A stretch of 6,248 bases of DNA. Origin: an uncultured Clostridia bacterium (GTDB lineage Bacteria; Bacillota; Clostridia; Oscillospirales; Oscillospiraceae). The notes below the pieces were generated by a model. The model saw only the letters and a program-made list of their open reading frames with translations. It was not told the origin of the DNA and searched no databases. Shown here piece by piece: positions 1 to 5,938 of this stretch (position 1 is the first letter of the stretch; each line of letters begins with the position of its first letter). The translations under genes were made by a program, and so were the position numbers. Location of the stretch: contig CAMEMX010000093.1 of NCBI GenBank assembly GCA_945927915.1, positions 1 through 6,248 on the forward strand, read 5' to 3'.

Positions 1-1
1 G

Positions 2-1579
2 TTATTCGGCCTGCGCGCCGTCGCGGCAGAAGAAGCCGGCGAAGATGAGCATTCCCGCCACAGCGAAGAACAGCGCCATCATATACGGCTCCTCCCACAG
101 ACTTTCAAAGAAGCTGTGCACCAGAACGCCGACCAGTCCGGCGAGCATTCCCGCGCAGAGCGGCTTGTTCTTTGTCCGCGCCGTGCGGGCACAGGCGCGC
201 GCACCGCCCCAGAGCAGCCCCGCCATGGACGACAGGAACGCCGTCAGGCCGACGATGCCGTTCTCCGCGAGGATCTTGACATAGTAATTGTCTACATACA
301 TATACTCGAACGTCGCGTTGATCGGATTCTGCACGGCGACGGCGCCGCCGAACATCCCATAGCCGAGGCCGAGCGCCCACGCGTTGTTTTCGTCCAGATA
401 GCCGAACGCGGTCGACCAGCGCTTGGCTCTGCCGGCGCGGGCGTTGGACTCGGCGAATGCGTCGGTGAAGAGATAGCCGATGCGGCTGCGCACGAAGGGC
501 AGGAAGCACGCCGCCACCGCCGCCGCCGCCATCAGCGCCAGCAGCCTGCGGTCGACGATCAGCGCGAACAGCACCGCCGCCACCGCGAGGGCCAGCCATG
601 CGCCGCGCGACATCGTGAACAGGCAGCCGAGGCACATACACAGGCCGCAGATCCAGTAAAAGACCTTTTTCGCGGGCGTGTCCGAGGCGTAGGCCATGCC
701 GATGGCCATCGGCGCAAAGAGCACCATATAGCCGCCCATGATGTTGGGATTCTTGAAGATTGAGAACACGCGCGTGCGCACCGCCGTCTCGGCCTGATCC
801 GTCCAGTTCGACGGGATCTCGACGCCCACGATAAACTGCCAGATGCCGTGCAGGGCAAACGCCAGCGCGAGCACCACCATCACGCGGTACATGAGCCTGA
901 GGTCATCCTCATCGCGCAGCAGGCGCGTGACAAGGAAAAACAGCAGCAGATACTGCAGGCTTGCGCGGTAGCCCTGAATGTTGACCGACAGGGCGAAGGA
1001 CTTGGACGTGTACAAAAGCAGGAGCGCGCCGGCGACCAGATAGCCCAGCAGCCAGACATCCACGGCGCTGGTGCGGCTGCGCAGCGGCTTGCAGCTGCCC
1101 ATGCGCTGGTAGACGATCCACGCGAGGCAGGCCAGCATCAGCAGCTCGTCCCACACGGAGGCGAGCGAAGCAGGCCCGACGGCACGCAGGAGATAGTCCA
1201 GCGGGGCATAGGCGGCGACGGTAACGAGCAGCAGCGTGCCGATGCCGCCGCGGAAGAGCCAGCCGAGGAAAAAGCTCTCGCCGCAATAGCGCACGACCGC
1301 GCCGTAGATCCGGCAGCACAGGCTCCCGCGCAGAACGGACACGAAGCCGTGGCCGATCCGGCGCAAAAGTGCGTTGCAGCCATCCAGCACGCGGCGCAGC
1401 ACGGACGTGTCCGCCGCGGCGGGCGCACCCAAAAGCCGCGCAAAGAGGCCGTAGATCGCGCTCTGCCGCCAAAGCCTGCCCAAAAGCCGCGCAAATCTGC
1501 CCAAAAACGAGCGCGACAGGAACGCCGCGACCGCAGCGCAGACGCGCCAGATCAGGCTGGAGGTCAGAAGCTCGTTCAT
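2..1579 (-). CDS. O-antigen ligase/polymerase-like polytopic membrane protein (Wzy_C/WaaL-type)
   Basis: Complete 525-residue protein. It probably joins or polymerises undecaprenyl-linked glycan on the outer face of the membrane. About a dozen hydrophobic segments run from roughly residue 113 to 518. The family-like core comprises RVFSIFKNPNIMGGY (270-284), TMSRGAWLA (322-330; SRG-W is typical of O-antigen ligase-like proteins), a long polar loop (362-435) with RAGRAKRWST (381-390) and GLGYGMFG (404-411), then VDNYYVKILAENGIVGL (429-445) and a late histidine at 488. The polar loop is where this family places its catalytic arginines. Residues 1-110 form an unusual arginine-rich, repetitive extension. 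The start is an ATG preceded by GGAG (1588-1591) 8 nt upstream, and it overlaps the stop of the DUF4330 gene as ATGA, so translation is probably coupled. Polymerase and ligase members cannot be told apart by sequence. The fold is confident; the exact reaction and substrate are inferred. Confidence 0.86.
   Translation of the reverse strand: MNELLTSSLIWRVCAAVAAFLSRSFLGRFARLLGRLWRQSAIYGLFARLLGAPAAADTSVLRRVLDGCNALLRRIGHGFVSVLRGSLCCRIYGAVVRYCGESFFLGWLFRGGIGTLLLVTVAAYAPLDYLLRAVGPASLASVWDELLMLACLAWIVYQRMGSCKPLRSRTSAVDVWLLGYLVAGALLLLYTSKSFALSVNIQGYRASLQYLLLFFLVTRLLRDEDDLRLMYRVMVVLALAFALHGIWQFIVGVEIPSNWTDQAETAVRTRVFSIFKNPNIMGGYMVLFAPMAIGMAYASDTPAKKVFYWICGLCMCLGCLFTMSRGAWLALAVAAVLFALIVDRRLLALMAAAAVAACFLPFVRSRIGYLFTDAFAESNARAGRAKRWSTAFGYLDENNAWALGLGYGMFGGAVAVQNPINATFEYMYVDNYYVKILAENGIVGLTAFLSSMAGLLWGGARACARTARTKNKPLCAGMLAGLVGVLVHSFFESLWEEPYMMALFFAVAGMLIFAGFFCRDGAQAE
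1428..1495 (-). repeat. 17-nt direct repeat inside the ligase-like gene
   Basis: The 17-mer CCCAAAAGCCGCGCAAA occurs exactly at 1428-1444 and again at 1479-1495, offset by 51 nt (17 codons), so both copies lie in the same reading frame. They encode the duplicated FARLLG at residues 29-34 and 46-51. A related, degenerate string starts near 1500. The in-frame spacing points to a small internal duplication, or to selection for a repeated amphipathic peptide, in the N-terminal extension. Confidence 0.75.
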
Positions 1580-2067
1580 GAGAGCTTCTCCACGCCGGTG
1601 ACGCGCCCGACGACCTCAACGACCAGCGTCTTGGCGGTGTAGCTGACGCCGATGCGCAGATCCTGCGAGCCGACGGTGCAGCGACCGGTGGAGTAGGTCG
1701 CCGTGGCCTCGATCGTCAGGTGGAGATAGACCATGTCGTCCGGCGCCTCGGAGATCTCCCAGTCGGTGATCATCGCGTCGACGAGCAGGTTGTTGTTGTA
1801 GATGCGGCGCGGCGAGACGGGCGTGCCGCCGAAGTCGGCGTCCTCGCCCTCGAAGGCGGCGACGGCGTTCTCCGCCAGCTCGCGCGGGATGGGATTGCTG
1901 AGGAAGGTGTAGCGCAGGTTGGCCTGCGCCTGCGGCGTTTCGGTCGCGGGCGCCTCGGCGCCGTGGCCCATCAGTCGCATTCCGACAAAAACGACCGCCG
2001 CGATCAGGATCAGCAAGACAAGAATATCAATGATATTCAGCTTTCCAAACAGTTTTCCGTTTTTCAT
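1576..2067 (-). CDS. DUF4330 family membrane-anchored protein
   Basis: Complete 163-residue protein. The N-terminus has the signature of DUF4330: a short basic stretch, KLFGKLNIIDILVLL (5-19), running into one transmembrane helix (about 12-33). A short Ala/Pro/Thr linker (about 36-50) follows, then a beta-rich domain to the end. That domain includes RRIYNNNLLVDAMITDWE (87-104) and a closing IGVSYTAKTLVVEVVGRV (139-156), which resembles the 'IG..Y.vKT..vev.G.v' ending of the family. The topology is probably N-in with the domain outside. No enzymatic residues are recognisable and the family function is unknown. It is first in its operon and its stop overlaps the start of the O-antigen ligase-like gene (ATGA), which suggests an accessory role in the same export or polymerisation step. 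The start is well supported by a perfect AGGAGG 5 nt upstream. The family call is from recognition of the motifs; the role is inference. Confidence 0.85.
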   Translation of the reverse strand: MKNGKLFGKLNIIDILVLLILIAAVVFVGMRLMGHGAEAPATETPQAQANLRYTFLSNPIPRELAENAVAAFEGEDADFGGTPVSPRRIYNNNLLVDAMITDWEISEAPDDMVYLHLTIEATATYSTGRCTVGSQDLRIGVSYTAKTLVVEVVGRVTGVEKLS

Positions 2068-2072
2068 TGAAA

Positions 2073-2078
2073 CCTCCT
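2073..2078 (-). promoter_or_regulatory. Ribosome binding site of the DUF4330 gene
   Basis: On the minus strand the sequence reads AGGAGG, 5 nt before the ATG at 2067-2065. This is a consensus Shine-Dalgarno site, stronger than those of the other genes in the window, and it fixes the start codon. Confidence 0.85.
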
Positions 2079-2081
2079 GTA

Positions 2082-2116
2082 TCGGAAAAGCGCAAATATG
2101 GATTGCTTCTTTCCGA
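2082..2116 (-). promoter_or_regulatory. Inverted repeat / leader hairpin in the divergent control region
   Basis: TCGGAAA (2082-2088) is mirrored exactly by TTTCCGA (2110-2116). Inside a 3x3 mismatch, GCAA (2092-2095) also pairs with TTGC (2103-2106), leaving a 7-nt loop. The element lies in the predicted 5' leader of the DUF4330 operon, just upstream of its Shine-Dalgarno site, and overlaps the presumed -35 of the opposing gene. It could be an operator for a dimeric regulator or an RNA hairpin. There is no U-tract, so it is not a terminator. The symmetry is seen directly; the function is inference. Confidence 0.4.
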
Positions 2117-2131
2117 AAAATGCAGTATAAT
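2104..2131 (+). promoter_or_regulatory. Promoter of the GT4-CsaB fusion gene
   Basis: TATAAT at 2126-2131 matches the vegetative -10 consensus. A weak -35 candidate, TTGCTT (2104-2109), lies 16 nt upstream. Transcription would begin near 2138, giving a leader of about 53 nt. An extended -10-like TGCTATAGA at 2144-2152 is a possible alternative without a clear -35. Confidence rests mainly on the perfect -10 and its placement. Confidence 0.55.
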
Positions 2132-2158
2132 TATAGCTGATTGTGCTATAGAATTCAA
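2130..2158 (-). promoter_or_regulatory. Promoter of the DUF4330-ligase operon
   Basis: Read on the minus strand, TTGAAT (2158-2153) and TATAAT (2135-2130) are separated by exactly 17 nt, close to an ideal vegetative promoter. Transcription would start near 2123 and give a leader of about 55 nt that includes the inverted repeat at 2082-2116. The -10 overlaps the -10 of the opposing promoter in the palindrome TATAATTATA (2126-2135), so the two promoters compete for the same DNA. Confidence 0.7.
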
Positions 2159-2190
2159 GAGCAAACATTCTTTGAACCGAGGATTCACAG

Positions 2191-4404
2191 ATGAAGATAA
2201 TCCACATGATCTCCGGCGGCGACGTCGGCGGCGCAAAGACCCACGTCCTCTCCCTTCTCGCCGGACTGAATAAGACCGAGACGGTCCACCTGATCTGCTT
2301 CATGGAGGGCGATTTTGCCGCCGAGGCGCGGCAGCTCGGCATCCCCACGACCGTCATCAGCGACAATAACCTGCTGCACACGCGCGAGCGCATCCTCGCC
2401 ATGATCCGTCACGACGGCTATCAGGTCATCCATTGCCACGGCGCACGCGCAAATATGATGGGAATGCTGCTGCGCAAGCGGGCGGGCGTGCCCGTCATCT
2501 CCACCATCCACAGCGACTACCGGCTGGACTATCTGGGCAGGCCGCTGGCTGCCCTGACCTACGGCAATATCAACAAGATCGCCCTGCGCCGCTTTGACGC
2601 GTGGGTCGGCGTGTCCGCCGGGATGACCAAGCTGCTCATCTCGCGCAATTTCGACCCGCAGCGCATCTACACGCTCTATAACGGCGTCGATTTTTCCGCC
2701 GCGCGCGACCCCATGCCGCGGGAGGAATACCTGCAAAGCATCGGCCTTGCCGTCCGGGACGACACCGTCGTCTTCGGCATCGCCGCGCGTATTTCGCCCG
2801 TCAAGGACATGACCACCCTCATCCGCGCCTTCGCCAAAGCCGTGCAGGTCTGCCCGAACATCCGGCTCGCCATCGCGGGCGAGGGCGAGCAGGAGGCGGA
2901 GATCCGCGCTCTGGCGGCGTCCGAGTGCCCGGCGGGCACGGTCTGCTTCGCCGGGTGGGTGCGGCAGATCGACAGCTTCTACAACGCCCTCGACGTCAAC
3001 CTGCTGACCTCCCTGTCCGAGACCTTTCCCTACGCGCTGACCGAGGGCGCGCGGATGCGCTGCGCCACCATCGCCTCCGAGGTCGGCGGCGTGCCCTACC
3101 TGATCGACGACGGCGTCAACGGCCTGCTCTTCCCCGCGCAGGATGTCGAGGCGCTGGCAAAGCACATGATCTTTCTGGCGCAGAACCCCGAAAAACGGCG
3201 TGAAATGGGCGAAAAGCTCTACGAAAAGGCAAAGCGCGATTTCTCACTCGACGTGATGCTCGCGCGGCAGAAGACGATCTACGCCACGATCATCCGCCGG
3301 GCCGCCCGTCCGAAGGGCGTGCGCGACGGCGCGCTGATCTGCGGCGCTTACGGCAAGGGCAACAGCGGCGACAATGCCATCTTAAACGCCATTATTGAGC
3401 AGCTCCGCCACATCGACCCCGACCTGCCCATCTGCGCGCTGAGCCGCGACCCCGACGAGACGCGCCAGTGCGCCCTCATCAACGCCGTCTACACCTTCAA
3501 CATTTTCAGGATCGGCCGCCTGATGCGCCATACGAAGCTCTATATCAGCGGCGGCGGCACCCTCATGCAGGACGCGACGAGCACGCGCTCGCTGCTTTAC
3601 TACCTGTTTTCCATCCGGCAGGCGCGGCTGCACGGCTGCCGCGTGATGCTCTACGGCTGCGGCATCGGCCCGATCGACCGCCCGCGCAACCGCCGCCGCG
3701 CGGCGAAGGTGCTCGACCGCTGCGCGGACATCATCTCCGCCCGCGACCGCTATTCGCTGGAAACGCTGCACGAGCTGGGCGTGGCAAAGCCGGAGATCCA
3801 CCTCAACGCCGACCCCGCCCTGCTCATCGACCCGCCGGAGACCGACGAGCTGCGCGCCTACCTGCGCCGCAGCGGCATCCGCGACGACAAGGGGTATATG
3901 ATGGTCGCGCTGCGGCCCTGGCAGGGCTTTGACGAAAAGGTCGCCGCCTTCGCCGCCGCCTGCGAATACGCCCACCGCGAATACGGCCTCGTGCCGCTGC
4001 TCTACGCGATGGAGCCCGCGCGCGACGAGAGCGCCGTGCGCGCCGTGGCGGAAAAGCTGCGCTGCCCGCACCTGACCCTGCGGGCGGGCACGAACGGCGC
4101 GGAGATCATCGCGCTGGTGCGCCGGATGTCGCTTGTCGTGTCCATGCGGCTGCACACGCTGATCTTCGCCTCCGGGCAGGGCGTGCCGATGGTCGGCGTG
4201 GTCTACGACCCGAAGGTCAGCGGCTTCCTCGACTATCTGGGGCAGGACCTTTACCTGCCGCTGGGCGAGGTGACGGCTGCCGCGCTGGACGACCTGATCG
4301 ACGCTGCGATGGCGGAGGAGCCGTTCGAAGCGGAGAACATCGAGCGCCTGCGCCGTCTCTCAGCCGAAAACGAACAGCTTGCCCGCAGGCTGCTCGAAGA
4401 ATAA
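2191..4404 (+). CDS. Fusion of GT4 glycosyltransferase and CsaB-type polysaccharide pyruvyl transferase
   Basis: Complete 737-residue cytoplasmic protein with two enzymes in one chain. Residues 1 to about 368 form a GT-B glycosyltransferase of the GT4 kind: GGAKTH (13-18), HCHGARAN (81-88), NGVD (164-167), ARISPVKD (199-206), AGEGE (229-233) and the E-x7-E pair E277/E285 within SETFPYALTE. This half should transfer a sugar from a nucleotide donor. After a short basic linker (about 368-379), residues 380-737 form a polysaccharide pyruvyl transferase domain: GAYGKGNSGDNAILNAII (385-402), YISGGGTLMQDATS (451-464), YGCGIGPI (488-495), SARDRYS (516-522), NADPALLI (539-546), RPW (575-577) and SMRLHTLIFASGQGVP (651-666). 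CsaB enzymes use phosphoenolpyruvate to place a pyruvate ketal on cell-wall polymer sugars and are usually stand-alone proteins of under 400 residues. The start is supported by GAGG at 2179-2182, 8 nt upstream, and the usual MKIIHMISGG beginning. No good internal ribosome site was seen at the junction. Sugar specificity is unknown. Confidence 0.9.
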   Translation: MKIIHMISGGDVGGAKTHVLSLLAGLNKTETVHLICFMEGDFAAEARQLGIPTTVISDNNLLHTRERILAMIRHDGYQVIHCHGARANMMGMLLRKRAGVPVISTIHSDYRLDYLGRPLAALTYGNINKIALRRFDAWVGVSAGMTKLLISRNFDPQRIYTLYNGVDFSAARDPMPREEYLQSIGLAVRDDTVVFGIAARISPVKDMTTLIRAFAKAVQVCPNIRLAIAGEGEQEAEIRALAASECPAGTVCFAGWVRQIDSFYNALDVNLLTSLSETFPYALTEGARMRCATIASEVGGVPYLIDDGVNGLLFPAQDVEALAKHMIFLAQNPEKRREMGEKLYEKAKRDFSLDVMLARQKTIYATIIRRAARPKGVRDGALICGAYGKGNSGDNAILNAIIEQLRHIDPDLPICALSRDPDETRQCALINAVYTFNIFRIGRLMRHTKLYISGGGTLMQDATSTRSLLYYLFSIRQARLHGCRVMLYGCGIGPIDRPRNRRRAAKVLDRCADIISARDRYSLETLHELGVAKPEIHLNADPALLIDPPETDELRAYLRRSGIRDDKGYMMVALRPWQGFDEKVAAFAAACEYAHREYGLVPLLYAMEPARDESAVRAVAEKLRCPHLTLRAGTNGAEIIALVRRMSLVVSMRLHTLIFASGQGVPMVGVVYDPKVSGFLDYLGQDLYLPLGEVTAAALDDLIDAAMAEEPFEAENIERLRRLSAENEQLARRLLEE

Positions 4405-4414
4405 CATAAAAAGG

Positions 4415-4438
4415 CGGAGCCTCCTTCCGGGGGCTCCG
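4415..4438. terminator. Bidirectional intrinsic terminator between convergent genes
   Basis: CGGAGCCTCC (4415-4424) pairs with GGGGGCTCCG (4429-4438) around a TTCC loop, giving a 10-bp stem with one T-G wobble. On the plus strand it is followed by TTCGTTTTG; on the minus strand by CCTTTTTATG (complement of the A-run at 4408-4412). It starts 11 nt after the stop of the fusion gene and lies 19 nt beyond the stop of the GH3 gene, so it can serve both. The U-tract is better on the minus side. Confidence 0.82.
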
Positions 4439-4456
4439 TTCGTTTTGTCTGCGGTT

Positions 4457-5770
4457 TTATTCGATGATCCCGTAGCGGTATTTGAGCGTCAGGATGCGCA
4501 GGACGCTCTCGTCGATGCGCTCCTCGGTCAGCGTGCCGTTTTCGACGGCCTCCGCGACGGCAGCATACGCCTCGTCCAGATCATAGGGCATCAGCACGAT
4601 GTCACAGCCCGCCCCGATCGCCATGACCGCGGCCTCGCCCGTGCCGTAATACTGCGTGATCGCGCCCATCTCGTGCGAATCCGTCACGATGACGCCCGTA
4701 AAGCCCAGCTCGCCGCGCAGCAGGTCTGTCACGACCGCCGCCGACAGGTCGCAGGGCGTGTTGTCGCCCGTGAGCTCCGGCGCGGACATATGCGAGACCA
4801 TCACCATCTCCGCGCCGGCCCCGATGCCCGCGGCAAAGGGCAAAAACTCCGTCTCCCGCAGCTCGTCCAGCGTCCGGTTCGACACGGAAAGCCCCTCGTG
4901 CGAGTCCGCCTCGGTGCTGCCGTGACCGGGGAAGTGCTTCAGGCAGGAGATCGTCCCGCTCTCCTGCAAGCCGCGCACCATCGCCGCGACCATCTTCGCC
5001 GCGACGGCGGGATCGTCGCTGAAGGCGCGGTCGCCGATCTCGGTGTTGTTCGGGTTCGTCACGACATCCGCCACGGGCGCGAAATCGACGTTGAAGCCGA
5101 CGGAGGCAAGCTGCCCGGCAAGCGTCCGGCCAATGCTGCGCACCGCGCCGGCGTCGCCCTGCGCGCCGTAGACCGCCATCGGGTCGAGCGTGTCCGTCAC
5201 GCCGACGCCGCTCAGGCGCGACACCCGACCGCCCTCTTCATCCACGCAGATGAACAGCGGGCAGGACGCATAGTCCTGCGTGGCCGAGATCATGGCGCTG
5301 ATCTGCCCGGCGCTGTTGATGTTCTCGCCGAAATAGACGATGCCGCCGACGGGATAGCGCGCAAGCGCCTGCCGCGTCGTCTCGCCCGCGGTGTCCACCC
5401 CGGTGAAGCCCGTCAGCGTGCGCGGCGTGACGATGAAGAGCTGGTAGATCTTCTCCTCCAGCGTCATGTCATCCAGCATTGCCTGCGCTTTTCGCTCCTC
5501 TGCGGAGACGGTCGGCTCGCTCGTCTCCTCCTCGGTGGTCGTGGTCGGCTCCGGCTGGGTCGTGCCGGACGGTTCGGTCGTCCCGGTCGGGGCCGGCTCG
5601 GTGGGTCTGGACTGCACGATCTCCGCCTGCCCGACGGCGGGCGCCTCCGACGGATTTCTCATCGCGTAAACCACCAGCGCCGCCACGACCAGCACGATCA
5701 GCGTCAGTAAAACCACCAGCGCCGTGCGCAGACCGCGTCCGGCGCCTGTATTCTTTGAACGGTCGCTCAT
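4457..5770 (-). CDS. Membrane-anchored GH3 beta-N-acetylhexosaminidase (NagZ-like)
   Basis: Complete 437-residue protein. A short basic N-terminus precedes one transmembrane helix (about 14-36). A Thr/Glu/Pro-rich spacer (about 55-90) then leads to a GH3 TIM-barrel domain (about 95-437), close to the length of single-domain NagZ enzymes. Visible motifs are MTLEEKIYQLF (102-112), VDEEGGRVSRL (176-186), NVDFAPVADV (227-236), KHFPGHGSTEADSH (278-291) and IVTDSHEMGAI (361-371). By family comparison, D364 is the nucleophile and the D289-S-H291 pair is the unusual Asp-His acid/base dyad of NagZ enzymes. It likely removes N-acetylglucosamine from muropeptides or other glycans outside the membrane. 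There is no lipobox cysteine, so it is probably an N-terminally anchored protein rather than a lipoprotein. The ATG is preceded by AAGGAG (5784-5779) 8 nt upstream. It is monocistronic within this window and convergent with the fusion gene. Specificity beyond beta-GlcNAc-like substrates is not shown. Confidence 0.9.
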   Translation of the reverse strand: MSDRSKNTGAGRGLRTALVVLLTLIVLVVAALVVYAMRNPSEAPAVGQAEIVQSRPTEPAPTGTTEPSGTTQPEPTTTTEEETSEPTVSAEERKAQAMLDDMTLEEKIYQLFIVTPRTLTGFTGVDTAGETTRQALARYPVGGIVYFGENINSAGQISAMISATQDYASCPLFICVDEEGGRVSRLSGVGVTDTLDPMAVYGAQGDAGAVRSIGRTLAGQLASVGFNVDFAPVADVVTNPNNTEIGDRAFSDDPAVAAKMVAAMVRGLQESGTISCLKHFPGHGSTEADSHEGLSVSNRTLDELRETEFLPFAAGIGAGAEMVMVSHMSAPELTGDNTPCDLSAAVVTDLLRGELGFTGVIVTDSHEMGAITQYYGTGEAAVMAIGAGCDIVLMPYDLDEAYAAVAEAVENGTLTEERIDESVLRILTLKYRYGIIE

Positions 5771-5797
5771 ATCTGCATCTCCTTCTTGTTTTTTATC

Positions 5798-5826
5798 ATT
5801 TTAACGAATCGCCCGCAAAAAAACAA
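5798..5826 (-). promoter_or_regulatory. Candidate promoter of the GH3 gene
   Basis: On the minus strand, TTGTTT (5826-5821) and TAAAAT (5803-5798) are 17 nt apart. The -10 has one mismatch to consensus; the -35 keeps only the TTG core. Transcription would start near 5791, about 20 nt before the ATG. It is moderately convincing because the spacing and position fit. Confidence 0.42.
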
Positions 5827-5860
5827 GCCCCGTTTGGGAAATAGTATTCGCGGCGCAAAC

Positions 5861-5888
5861 TTGACTTTTGGGAATAATCGGGTATACT
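5861..5888 (+). promoter_or_regulatory. Promoter of the GyrB/ParE-like gene
   Basis: TTGACT (5861-5866) and TATACT (5883-5888) are 16 nt apart, a good vegetative promoter. A second overlapping TATACT follows at 5888-5893 and the TA-rich run continues to about 5900, so the exact start point could slip. The predicted start near 5895 leaves a leader of about 44 nt. Confidence 0.72.
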
Positions 5889-5938
5889 ATACTATATATA
5901 GTGGAATTTTCTGCGATTCAATACACTGTGAGGGTATT

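Noticed and set aside
505..535. GCC-rich run resembling a microsatellite
   Set aside because: It encodes an alanine-rich transmembrane stretch (about residues 350-357) and is explained by GC-rich alanine codons.
848..1642. A 264-codon plus-strand open frame opposite the ligase-like gene
   Set aside because: Gln/Ala/Arg-rich shadow of the membrane protein on the other strand, with no motif and no convincing ribosome site.
2185..3165. A 326-codon minus-strand open frame opposite the glycosyltransferase half
   Set aside because: Low-complexity His/Asp/Gly/Arg translation with no recognisable domain. The plus strand has a full GT4 motif series in the same DNA.
3319..3321. GTG at the domain junction as an internal start for a separate CsaB
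   Set aside because: The only Shine-Dalgarno-like string (GAAGGG at 3312-3317) sits 1 nt before it, too close to work well, and the frame is continuous. A fusion is the simpler reading.
3382..4155. A 257-codon minus-strand open frame opposite the CsaB half
   Set aside because: Val/Ala/Arg-rich translation without a domain. The opposite strand has the conserved pyruvyl transferase motifs.
4379..5710. A 443-codon plus-strand open frame opposite the GH3 gene
   Set aside because: It is an antisense shadow of a clear GH3 gene in GC-rich DNA. Its translation is rich in Arg, His, Asp and Ala with no family motif, and it overlaps the terminator.
2167..5760. ATTCTTTGAAC occurring at 2167-2177 and 5750-5760 as a possible shared regulatory site
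   Set aside because: A few 11-mer repeats are expected by chance in 6 kb, and the second copy lies inside the start of the GH3 coding region.
5811..5832. A7 tract near 5817-5823 as a minus-strand terminator U-tract
   Set aside because: No stable hairpin immediately precedes it on the minus strand, and it lies in the GH3 promoter spacer region.
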